The notes under the pieces: generated by a model
What the model saw: the letters and a program-made list of their open reading frames with translations, nothing else
Told to the model about the DNA's origin: nothing
Database searches by the model: none
Origin: Druceiella hillmani
Taxonomy: Eukaryota; Arthropoda; Insecta; Lepidoptera; Hepialidae
NCBI GenBank assembly: GCA_039881145.1
Contig: JAYKKI010000066.1
Span: forward strand, 7,637,501-7,701,500
Reading direction: 5' to 3'
DNA: 64,000 nucleotides
In this document: positions 13,096 to 26,129 of the stretch, in pieces
Numbering within the stretch: the first letter of the stretch is position 1
Layout of the letters: the number at the start of each line of letters is the position of its first letter
Position numbers and translations under genes: made by a program

Positions 13096-14339
13096 ATAAT
13101 TCACATTAATAATTAATTCATGCTACGGGCATGAACATAAATAACATCGAAGTCAATATCACTTCGTACGTTCGGAAGTTCATTGACTCGAAATAGTTTA
13201 GGAAACTTAGTAGAATTCAATTTATAATTCGATCTCAGTTCTGAATATAAAATATAATCGTAGGTAGTAGCAAAGTTTACATAATATTGTGGTTGTTGTA
13301 TAAAATTCGTTTCTGTGAGAGTACTAGCTAAGAATCAATTTGACAGAATAAATATAAACTTTTATTCAATTGTATTATTCGACTGGTTGATTTACACAGC
13401 TGGAATTTTGTTTATAATAAAAAAAACAAAAATATGAATGAACAAATAAAGTTTTATTACTTTTCCAGCACTCGTGAGTAAACAAAATTAAAAATCAACG
13501 AAAAATAAAAATGTCAAAACATTTATACGAATATAAATTTGGATATGATTTTCTATTTATTACTACACTAAGTTCTGGTTATTACTATACCAAGTTGCAT
13601 GAACTATTTAAGTACTTATGAACTACCGATGTCCGGAGATAAAATTTCTATATTATTACTCAATACTTCATTTAAAGGAGCCTGTCGCGTAATGACATTA
13701 ATAATTGTGTTTGACTGATATCCATTATTTAAAAAAATCTTGAAGCGTTTCGCAATAACTTTAGTTTGTTATTAATATATAAAATATTATTTAAGGGATT
13801 GAGACAAATTTAATACCCATTATAAAAAATTCTTAATAATTAAATTTTAAGTGACATGCGACAACAGTTTATAATTAAAATTCAAACTAAGGAGAACAAA
13901 TAATGTTTTGTATATCTGAAAATGCGTGATAAGGTCCTTACATCATTGTTAGCCATTAACTTTTTTTCAACATTCTGTTAATATATGAGAAGTGTATTTC
14001 CTTTTTATAACTTTATTGGCTTTTGGTAACTGTATAGGTCGCACTAAATAATAATCGTCAATTTTATTTGTATGTTGCAACCTCCATAACTTAGTGCATG
14101 CTGATAATTTTGAGAATCGAAGGCAAATTGCATTCTTTTGCTTGTTTAATTTATTTTAAATTAATGCACGGAGATAACTTCGTCACTTAATTATTGTTTT
14201 CAGGCCCATGACACGCAATTCATTTTTGACAGTTGAACAGCGTATATCAAGTAGGAGAGGAGGGATATCCTACAATTAGGTTGCCAAAGTTCTGCTATTT
14301 TTACAAGGTTACACATTGAAGCGTAAGCACTGCTGTATG

Positions 14340-14900
14340 TAATTTTAATCTACAGAGTGTAAACCATATAGCATAGATATAAACCACCCCTCTTACCTAC
14401 GTCTACTCACGTAACGTTTTACAGACCTCCTTCATTCCTTAAATAGATGATATTTTTGATACAAAACCACATAATTGTGTGATAAAGCTTCCTTCGTTAA
14501 CTTCTCCATGCAGAACATTGTAATTTTAACCTCTACAAAAATGAGATCTGAGGGAAATACTGGGAAGTTTTATTTTTAATTTTATTTCGTTATAAACCCT
14601 GTATTTTATCAGCATTATACCAAAGTAAGGATTTCCTGAATTAGAAATATAAAGATCACAAAGAAATATATGGATTACACATGAGGAATTCTGAGTAATT
14701 AATTTAAATTTCTCGCACATTTTTACTGGAAATAATAATTTACTCTCTCATTATGTCAGAGAAATTTTTTAATAGACAAATTTTGTAACAGAGAGTTAGA
14801 GTTTTTCCAACGGAATATCGTTATTAAATAGATTGTGCTAAGAGATATCATATGGAGAAATAACGGTAAGATTTGGAAAAGAAAAGATATGTATGATCTT
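14340..14900 (+). repeat. Insert block Q in copy B
   Basis: Copy A runs directly from the TTACACATTGAAGC anchor to the ATTGCTATAAATGTGA anchor, whereas B and C have about 560-580 bp between them. The best-conserved part (14380-14530) includes AACTTCTCCATGCAGAACAT, nearly identical at 52023 in C and, inverted, at 36096-36115 in E. This could be a transposon present in the B/C/E lineage or a deletion in A. No terminal repeats or coding were recognised. Confidence 0.6.
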
Positions 14901-16649
14901 GTGGTACTCCGCTATGACATCTACTATATTGCTATAAATGTGACGGCTAAAGATAAGCAAAGTTACTTACGGAACTTGACGCCCGCAATGTGAACACGAA
15001 ACATGTAATTTGAAGATGCGCGTCAATATCGTGGCTAAGATTTATGATTGACAATTAAAATTGGCACAAATGAACGTTACACTAGGAACGCCACGCATGT
15101 TTTAAAGTATGTTTTTTAAAAAAGTTAATAAAATTAAGTGTCGTAACTTTTTACAATGTTTCTAGCTCATCAAGAGAGTTACTACAACTAAAAGAAAATC
15201 TCTTACAATCAACTTTAAAGGACTTAACTAAAAACAAATTACGTAAACACATCTCAAAATAACTAGATAAAAGTAGTATCAGCAAAAGGGTAATAGTATT
15301 GAGTCTAAAATATATCTTTATTTATAGAAATATGAACTATGCGAAGTAACACAAAATTTATTAACTTATTTATTTCTTGAAAATCCATGTCAAAATTACA
15401 GATTAACCCAATAAATTGGATGCATGAAAATACCATATGAACAAAGAGTTATAAAATGTAATAAAAATTATTATGAATAACGCAAAAACAAAACAGACTG
15501 TAGTTCAAATGATCAATCCATAGACCAACTCCGTAACTATTCCCCATGCAAAACAATGGACCAGAAGAAAAAAATATCTAAATGTAATTATCCTCATAAT
15601 ACCGTGTTGAATAATATAAGTGCATAAAAGAAATATAAACGCCCCAAGATATTCGAGTGCGCTCTAAGCGGAATTAATTATGACGTCATCGTCCCATGTC
15701 ATAGTCAAGAGGAAAAAATTCGACTAAACTAATTACCGAGATGTAAACAATATTGCTATTGGCTAATTATAAAAATGTTTATAATATTTAAAAAATACTG
15801 AATCGAAAACACTTTCATGTAAACAAAGACACAGCAACCATGCAAATAGTCATAAACAAGGGGAAAGTCTGGCGCAAAAGACGATATGTAGTGTATAGGA
15901 TTTTTTCTTTTAGTGCAATTGAAAATGTTACAAAGTTGAATTATACACTTCTGCAAATAATTTTAAACCAATTGCATCATTGCATAAATTATATCACAAA
16001 ACATAAAAACTGAGTTCTGCAATCAACACGTCTTTGCGACTATAAATGAAGAATTTAAAAATTCATACTGAAAATGCAAGCTAAACAATGAATATCCGAC
16101 ATTGGGTAACGAAACTTTGATTAAAAGATGAAAAAATTATTAATGGATTTTCGGATAATAAATGGACAAGCACGGAATGTATACGAAGAACGAGTCTAGC
16201 AAGTAACATAACGTCTTATGTAGGATTAAATATAATATAAATATCCTAGTTGTTGTAATAGAGGAACAAATAGGGAAACAAAAAATAGGGAAACCTATAT
16301 CCAGCAGTTAGAAATCTAGATATTTATTAAAGCGGAAAGGAAGGCTTTATTTTCGTAATTATTTTTGAGTTTATAATCATTTTCAGAATTTTTTTCGTGA
16401 CCATGTAATTCGTAGGTTTATAAATATAGGTTTACGCAATCCCCGTTTTTCTACCGGGATAACAAATATTGGATGTATTTTCTTGTTACCGAACTTATTA
16501 TAGTCATCTTATCGATACACTTAAAATCACATTATATCAAACGTTTTTAAACCTCTTTCTCATGAAACAGGTAAACTCCCTTCATAGCTTTTTTCTGAGC
16601 ATTTACATTTTAAAAGTGAATTAAACAAAGTGATTAAAAATCAAAAGTT

Positions 16650-16850
16650 TGAAAGTTATAGTTAAACCACGGTTCGCCATGCCCTGGCGGCGGATCTGTT
16701 CGCAACTTCTTTAGATCGACTCTTATTACCGTAGTTTCGAGTTGGGTGGAAATTTGTTTCAAAGATATAAGTACTTGAATTTCGAAGTCCTCTGTAAGTA
16801 TGGAAGAGATTTGTATTGACAATATATAAAGCTTTAATATTTGAGGTATT
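16650..16850. repeat. Conserved block P, copy B
   Basis: Matches 4890-5090 in A and 52500-52720 in C. The 62-codon minus-strand frame at 16634-16822 crosses it but is interrupted in the other copies, so it is not treated as coding. Confidence 0.6.
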
Positions 16851-17929
16851 TGATGAAGATTGAAATATTTTTAATGAGAAATTAGTAAGTATTGTTGTTT
16901 ATTTTTATATTAGTTGTTACATATCTATAACCATGATAAATGTATATAAAATTATACTTCTTCTGTTATTTTGAGAACTTTTGGGAATAAATTTATTCGT
17001 TCACCTTCAACTAAAAAAGTTTTTATGTGACAAAAGGAATAACGTCATTTAGAACATGCATTCACGTGAATGCTGTTACATAGTGAACTACTGATTCAAA
17101 AATTTTGCTTTCTTTTATTTTTTATGAATCAGACATTTTTTTTGTATATTTATTATATACCAAAAATACAAAAAAATGCTTTGACAGCAAAGTAATCCCT
17201 ATTATCTTTAACCTTCTAGTTCTAATTTTATCATTAAAAGTTTTGACCGCTACGGACAATAAACTTACACTCGTTGTATTTTCATAATTTTAGGGTTCCA
17301 TTCAAGTGTTATTGTTATCATTTTATGGCTTGATTCGAATATAGCATTGACGCGATAACAGTAGTTTTACATGCAACAAGAGAGCTGTAAACTTATAAAT
17401 GGGAGAAGTTGAGTGACGTATTAAATACTGGAGGTATTTTTGCTAGTTAAATCTGAACATTAATTTTGAACTAACTTGTAATTTTAATAACCAAAGAAAT
17501 GTTTCTTTGCTTCTTACTGTGGAATAATATTTTATTTAATAAGCTCCATTACTATGCAAAATTTTAACCTTCCCCATTAAACGATTACTGGGAAAAATAT
17601 CTGTATGAACGAGTGATCTTATGTCCTTTTAATCTATGGAACACTAAAAAGCGTCTGATTTCTTCTTTAATTATTTTTTGTTTTTAATCAACTCAGGTGT
17701 TTTTTTCGATAATATCTTTAAGCTTGAAACGCATTATGTCCTTTATGAATGGTCCCTTTTTAAATATTAATAAATTTTACTGTATTTTTAAGACGCTAAT
17801 ACTATTTATATTTTTTAAGAAACCAAACTTATGTTTCGTTTTCACGAAAAAAGAGCAAATAAAAAAAAATTAAAAAATTATTTTGTATACCACATGTTGT
17901 TATATAAATTAACGCTTACAGATTTCGTG

Positions 17930-18390
17930 TTAAAATTCAGTATAGAAAACAAGCTTTCCCTACATTTCTTCTTCTGCGTCTGTTGGTAGTTTCTCAGCTT
18001 CAGTTTTTTCAGGCCGTTGATTAAATATCATCTATTCACCTGGCCTTCGATCTACCTAGGCCAGAAGAGTAGATGACATTCTGCCAATTTAAGACTTGTC
18101 AGTTTAGAGTCTTTACTTTATTCAGCATTCAACTATCTCAGTGATTTTCACGCTTCATCAGATGTCTAGTCCGCTGCCGCTTTAAAATGGAAATTCTATC
18201 TCCATATATCAGTAACGCCAGTTTTTACCTCTTAGCTTTATATCGGGCAGTCTCAAAACGACGCAGTATAGTCTTCTTCGTCACTTTTTAAGTGATTTGC
18301 ACATTTGGTCAGACTGTGTGGGTTAGTGCCCATGATTTGTGTCTGTATGTCATTTTAGGCACGATATATTAGTTACGTATGTATTTATGA
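17930..18390. repeat. Conserved block R, copy B
   Basis: Matches 6540-7000 in A and 39080-39500 in D, including a TGGCCTTCGATCTACC motif and a TTGGTTAGTGCC-like end. No open frame is shared with the other copies. Confidence 0.6.
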
Positions 18391-18849
18391 AAATACTGAA
18401 ATGTATTGATATACATCCACATAATATGTAAGATTATATTTATTTTGTAAATAATAGTATTTGAATCTAGCAATTATTTCCTATATAAATTCATTAATTT
18501 GCCTTTTAATTTCCATAAGAAAAAATGGGACGCTGATGTCACAAGTTTGACATGCATATGACCTTTTAACAATTTGATAACAACTTTAAGATACAATAAA
18601 TATTGTATTGACTCTTTCCTTTTTTTAACAATATTCCACAAGTGAAACAATTTTGTATAAAAATCATTTAAACCCAATGTGATTCAGAACAATTAGCGGC
18701 CAGTGAGCATTATTTTGAAATTACAATTACTTACTTCTTAAAATTGTGTTATAATTTTGCTAAAATAAGCTTAATGGGAAAATTTTAAAGAGTGGATCTA
18801 CAAAACAATTATGCAGTTTCCATGTATTCACATTATATTATATATCAGT

Positions 18850-20200
<1,351 letters not shown>

Positions 20201-20724
20201 TTCAAGTGCTTGCAAAGCTACAGTAATTGTGAGGGAATTACAGTAAGTACTGAAAATAGAATTACATTTGACTGGGGAAAGGAAATTTTATGCTAAGTCC
20301 TGAAATCACTCAACAGGATTGAGGTGAAATTTATTATTTTTTTAAAGCGCCTTTTTCGATATCATATCAAATTATTGTGCAATTCAAACGTGATAATGAA
20401 ACCAGTACTTTGTTTGGATACTAAAAACCAGGACTACCTGGGTGGAGTAAAAATCATCGGTTTTCATTTTTTTTTCGAAAGTAGATAAATGAGTAATGAG
20501 ATAGAATATGTATAGCGGGAGGACTGTTTTGATGTAATTGCATACCTTAAAGCCTCAACTAAATATTGTTAAAAAGAAGTCTCCACTAATAAAATTACAA
20601 AAAGGGGAGATGTTTGTCCAAGGAAATGTTAACTATTGAATATTTTGGCGACATGACATTTCTGTAACTTATTCACAATCCTGCTGGTGTAGGTCTTATA
20701 ATGCGGAGAGCGATTTGAGTTTGT

Positions 20725-20835
20725 ATAATCATATGTGCGTGCGTGCGTGAATGTTTGCGTACCTGCGTCTGTTCATTCGTGCGCGCATGCTTGTGTACAT
20801 GAGTGCGTGCATGATATACCTGTATGCGGGCATAC
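20725..20835. repeat. Degenerate (TGCG)n/(TG)n-rich tract
   Basis: Runs of GTGC, GTGT and GCAT units, matched by a similar tract at about 54479-54600 in copy C. It is an old, decayed simple repeat that predates the duplication. The overlapping minus-strand frames of 103 and 108 codons in C arise from this composition. Confidence 0.75.
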
Positions 20836-21191
20836 ATATGTCCAGATGAACAGTGTAGGATTATTAGTAGAAGAAGGAAAGTAAATTAGTAAGTAGTTTA
20901 GAGGTAAGTCAATTAAGGATATTTTTTGGAGCGAATCACAAGGGCTTACCCACCTAAGTTTAAGAGTCTAGACTTAATATTATCCTGGTACGAGAATACA
21001 TAAATACACAAGAAAGCATAGAATGTGCAGATTACACCAGCGGTAAATTTCTAAGCGGCTATGCAGCGTCCTGTAATCATAAACATGATAATTATTGCTA
21101 ACATTAAATATTTTAAAATAGTCCTAATTTATTTACGCAATCGTATCGTACCGGATCATGAACAAATCCAATGTGAAGAAGCTATAGTGTT

Positions 21192-21198
<7 letters not shown>

Positions 21199-21272
<74 letters not shown>

Positions 21273-21275
21273 TAA
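21199..21275. repeat. (TA)n microsatellite
   Basis: About 77 bp of TA repeats within module B; the C counterpart near 54950 lacks the expansion. Confidence 0.97.
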
Positions 21276-23071
21276 TTCAAACTTAGTGTCCTTTCTAATG
21301 CACGATTTGTAACTATGAACATCGTCGATAATCGCAATTTCAGTCATTTCATATAAATAAATAAGCAACAATTGCCAATAAATTATATGACATATGTTTT
21401 TTATTACCCAATATGTTTTTTATTTACACTTTTAGTTTTAGTAAGGTTTGTTAATGATCCAAAAATATTTCGTAAATAATTCTACTTTCGGGTCATAAGC
21501 CCGCCAGTACTAGACACCACTTTGAGAAACTGCGTGAAAATCTAATGGGAAAAGATATAATTGCAGTAAATAAAATTCTGGCAGTAGTTTATATATCGCA
21601 TGATCGTCCACTTTGAGATTGTATCTCAATAGCGCGGAGGCTGGAGATAAATGAAATTTCAGTTACGTGCGATAAATAAATTCGTATCAATAACAGTTGA
21701 AATAGATGGCGTATGCATTGTGAGCGAAGTTACAATGTATTCTGGCGAAGTAGCTGCATTGTCCATAAATAAAATTTGCTTTTTAATTGCTAATAGTTTT
21801 CCACATAATAAAATACTTTCGAACCAGATTTTACGATAAATATTTGAAAATTATATTTAATTTTTTTTTTAAAGTTATGTATAATTTAAATTTTTCCTAA
21901 GGTTTCGTTCAGTTTAAATATTTACATTTTGTTTAGAATAATTATAATATATGATGTACTTGGATTCTTAAATGTATAAACCCATCTATATTAGAATTGA
22001 CAAAATTGACAAAATAAACATATAAGCATGTATATTATATTAATTTAAATTATAAAACACATAATATTGGAAAATCGTGTGCCAAATAATAAATATGTTA
22101 AATAATAAAAACCAATCATCAGTTAAAATTCCTAATAATAATCAGTAATGTTAGAAATAATAATGAATTACGATTACATACACCAGATGCAAAAAAATTA
22201 AATAAAACTGCAAAATTTAACTCGTGAAAATAAGAAAAGTGTTGAAAATTTAATATAGATTTTCGAGAGAAATGTAAAAACGAACTTGCGAATTGATTTA
22301 TTGAAAAAACGAACATTCGAATACGTCCAGAGAATGGGATATTTTATCGTGTTCATCACAAATCATTGGTACTAGCGGTAGGTAGGCAAAAAAATCGGAG
22401 CTACGGGTTGCTTTCCCTGCCACACGAAACTGCAATTGACAGTATAGTACATATAGTAGTATATACTATATTGGCGCAATCATAACGACTCTGAGAGATA
22501 TTAAAAAACACAATTACCCCGAGTTTAATTCACCTCTCATGGAGAGTCCATATCTATATGAACACAATGAATTAATATAGTTTTTTTGGGCATATTGAAG
22601 CAATATTACACCGTGCGCATAAATTGTTTTTGAACCCATTCGATCATGTCAGAATATGTAACATAGTATACATTCCAAAATGCAAGAACATATTAAAGTT
22701 AGGAATTGGGTAGAGAATTTCTTTAAAATGTTTAGTAGTTTTTGAGACAAATCCCAGCAAAGCGTAAGCCCGCATGTGAATGGTAAAATGTTAGTCGCCA
22801 TCAAATATCAAGCCAAGATTGCATTTGCCAATAATAGACTGCAAAGAATGGCAACCAATGTCGATTATCTTGTTTTTAGAAGAAGGGAGAGATTTGCACT
22901 TGTGGTTACTTAATTGCATCTGGTTTATGCATCTAGTCTGTGAAGATCTTCGTGTAACTTTCTGTAATCAATGTGTGAAACTTTTTGAATGTGAAATTTG
23001 TGAATCTCTTATATTGGAGAGAATCTAGGGGTTTATTGTGTAATCAAATATTTATTACAAAAGATTTATTT

Positions 23072-23212
23072 ATCTTTAGGTGGGCAATTAGAAAAGTTCA
23101 TTGACTATCTGTCCTAATTGCCCACCTGAATATGTTGTCATACAACGACACCTAGGTCGTGGTGAAGAATTTAAATAACGAAGAAATAATACTACATCAC
23201 GTAGTTTCATTT
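23072..23212 (+). mobile_element. Truncated Penelope-like foldback fragment
   Basis: The right part (about 23107-23212) matches the PLE right arm at 38890-39006, ending with the shared TACATCACGTAGTTTCATTT. The left part is a stub of the opposite arm: AGGTGGGCAATTAG at 23078-23091 is the exact reverse complement of 23114-23127. All internal coding is absent, so this is a mini-foldback derivative of the family. Confidence 0.75.
23122..23162 (+). ncRNA. Decayed hammerhead ribozyme motif (PLE)
   Basis: The architecture is the same as at 38916-38956: stem I strands CCAC and GTGG pair perfectly, stem II GTTGT/ACAAC pairs perfectly, and stem III is A-C-C, loop TA, G-G-T with C at the cleavage position. 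Two catalytic-core positions are mutated: CTGAAGA reads CTGAATA and GAAA reads GACA. The fold is recognisable, but catalysis is not expected. Confidence 0.75.
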
Positions 23213-25260
23213 AATTGTGAATAATTAATTTCTACAAAATTACATCCAAACGTAATCAATATTTTGAAGTGCCTTTTTCATCACGACCTATGGAGAGTAA
23301 TCAATTGAGAGGAGAAAAATAGGGTGATGGCGATATTCACGAAGTAATATATCCGCAGATGAGAATTTACATATACTATTGCGCAGTGCAAGTTCAAGAG
23401 TCCTGTCATTAATACTTTAACATAAATTATCTAGTGCAATTTTATATTTTTTACAATACTACGCTGGTAATGAGGGTAGTTAAGGAATCAGAGTCGTTAC
23501 TTATAATGCCATGAGGGCAATCTTCCATAAACCATAATTTAGCGTAGGAATATTGTGGTCATCAATAATTAGTATGCGGTTACTTAGTATTCCGTCACAA
23601 AATTTGTTAGATTGGAAAAATGAGTTTTACAGATATTTTGAAAAAAGTTCATTGTAATATAAGTTTTATTTAATGTAAGAGAAAAATTGTTCATTTGCGA
23701 GGAAATAAAAAGTGCCTCCAAATCGTAATTTTCCCATCGAGGTCAACATTTTACAAATGAACTTTCATAGCCACGGTAATAATTCTACTTCCACTTGATT
23801 TAGTGCTTTTGGATAAGTTTCGATCACATTTTTGACGTAATTGTCATCTATAAACTCAGTGTCACACATACTTGGGGGGAAGAGAGTTTCGACGAATACA
23901 ATTACATCTTAGTTGTTTGTTCGAATAGTTATACGCAGTTCACTACTCTTTGTTTTAATACCGCCACAATTCAGAAAATGTACTAATAATTTTGATAATT
24001 CTTTCATATTTTACAAATGACCGGTTGTATATTTTACAATAGCATAAATTAAAAAATACAACAATACACAAGATATTTGTAACCTACTCAGTAGATAGTC
24101 CAGTAGCCATGTAAATATTATACTAAAATATTCACAATTGGACTATTCTGGAGTAGGATACTATGTTGGTGTTTATATTTTCGCATTGGTTTGACTAAGT
24201 TATCATATTTGAAAATATTTTCTCTTAGAAATAACATAGGAAAATTATTAATATTAGAGTACAAAATATTTATTTTTTACACTTATTATTGCATGGTTAC
24301 AAACATTTAGATGTAGACAAATACAACTAACCATGAAAGTAAATATCATATGAGCGAATAGTCACATTTCCTGGACACCGTTTTCACATTTGTTTATGAA
24401 AGACTTGTCGGCAGAAATAATCATAACAAAAATTTGCCATTTTATATCCACACTTACTTGTAACCCTGTTTTTTGGTAGCACGTAATTTTGCGTAAAATA
24501 TTTTGCTGTAAAGTTTAAGGTGATCTTTAATTTAGATCCTTTGCACGGAGAGCTAGAGGGAGTGTGTGGTGAGAGGGCGATGCATGCCGCCACGAGAATG
24601 TCGTCATGTGGGCACCGCGTAATCAGTTAAACCATGTATTAGGCTGGCTGTCCAATCTGCCAGTAGCCATATATTTTACACGATGTGCACTGCATATTTG
24701 CTTTGATACAAAAGTTTATACAAAATAAAGTTTAAATCTTTTGTCATCTTGTGTCTGTTGATTTTGGTTGTTATGACTGCTAGAATACGTATTAAAAAAT
24801 TAACATGCTATTTTCTAAAGCTCATTGATTTTAACACTTGGGACGCATTTGGTACTATATCACCGGCAGTCATGCCAACTAGCGTCGATGTAACGTAGAT
24901 ATTTGGGTTAAAATAAGATGAACGTATACACAATGGTATATCGTAAGAAAGAGGATGAAATATACAATCCTTTCGCTATCTTTATATATAGTACCTAGTA
25001 CATAGTACCAGTTTTAATATATCTAAGGACGCAGACACTTCACTTCTCGGGAATGTGAACTGCTAGGCCTCATGGTAAAAACGAAACTTTAAATAGAACT
25101 CTTTCGAAGGTACATATTTGAATTACATACACATACAGGCCAATGTCTATAAAAGTGTGCTAATAATGTTTTTGATCGCAAATTATTTGCATGTGTCTCT
25201 CAAAAAATCTCATTTCCCGCATTTACTAATAAAATATGACACATATATTGTAATATAAAT

Positions 25261-25608
25261 AAACTGTTTATTATATTCATAAAACAAACAAGTTTATTCT
25301 ATTAGTTATATATAGTGGAATATATTCAGAATTTGAATGGTGTCTGTCAAAAGGGTACCTTGTAGTAATGAAATTGCAAGACCAGTTGTGATATTTTCAA
25401 TAAAGTTTTATTTTGGTAATATTTGAAGAAATTTAAACTGTTTATTATATTCATAAAACAAGCAAGTTTATTCTATTAGTTATATATAGGGGAATATATT
25501 CAGAATTTGAATGATGTCTGTCAAAAGGGTACCTTGTAGTAATGAAATTGCAAGACCAGTTGTGATATTTTCAATAAAGTTTTATTTTGGTAATATATGA
25601 AGAAATTT
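25261..25608. repeat. Tandem duplication, two 174-bp units
   Basis: The unit starting AAACTGTTTATTATATTCAT at 25261 recurs at 25435 with only a few differences. The homologous place in D (about 45461-45600) has a single unit, so the tandem copy is a recent event within B. Confidence 0.95.
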
Positions 25609-26129
25609 AAAATTGAAGAAATTAGTCAAAAACTTACCAATTGTCAACTGTTACTAAAATAAATATGTTTATTCTGAAGACCAACCACAAAAAGGATTAT
25701 ACCTTGATTTTAAAAAATAATATAACTCTCTGACATAATGCAATGCGGAGTGATTTCTTTACTTTTTATTATAATTACCTACTTTCTAGTTTTTTTTTAA
25801 AAATACAAGCAGTTTTAAATTTAATATTATTCAGCTCATGTTTTGCTCAGTGTGAGGCTTGCAACAGTCAATTTTAAAAGTCATTTAATTAATTTCTCTA
25901 ACCAAGATAGGAAGAAAGGCGTAAGTTTCGTTAATATTTCTTTTCCAATAAACAAAATTAACTTAAATATTTTCCATTTCGTTTCCTTAATAAATACCGA
26001 TTACCTTAATAAATAAAGATAAAACCTGCTGAAGTTTGAGAACTTTTGCTAGCACTCGCACGAAGAGGTTGAATTATAATGATGTAATTAAAAGTATTTA
26101 ATTCAATCCATCACTTAATTTGACAGAGA

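Larger units (their letters stand above)
12150..18840 (+). repeat. Segmental duplication copy B (first-half module)
   Basis: Collinear with copy A and copy C. Anchors include TTCGAGTCTAGGTTGCAATG at 12603, CGTACGTTCGGAAGTTCATT at 13166, the segment around 14310 beginning TTACACATTGAAGCGTAAGC (identical to one at 3366 in A), block P at 16650 and block R at 17930. B also continues into 18470-18840, which matches 39560-39920 in D, so B links the first-half module to the second-half module. No surviving reading frame. Confidence 0.85.
22690..24650. mobile_element. Copy-B-specific insertion of about 1.95 kb containing a PLE end
   Basis: D reads directly from the equivalent of 22680 (about 41260) to the equivalent of 24655 (about 41275), so B has gained about 1.95 kb. 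The only recognised content is the PLE foldback fragment at 23072-23212. A 69-codon frame at 22819-23028 and another on the minus strand at 24384-24593 are unrecognised. Exact ends and target-site duplication were not resolved. Confidence 0.45.
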
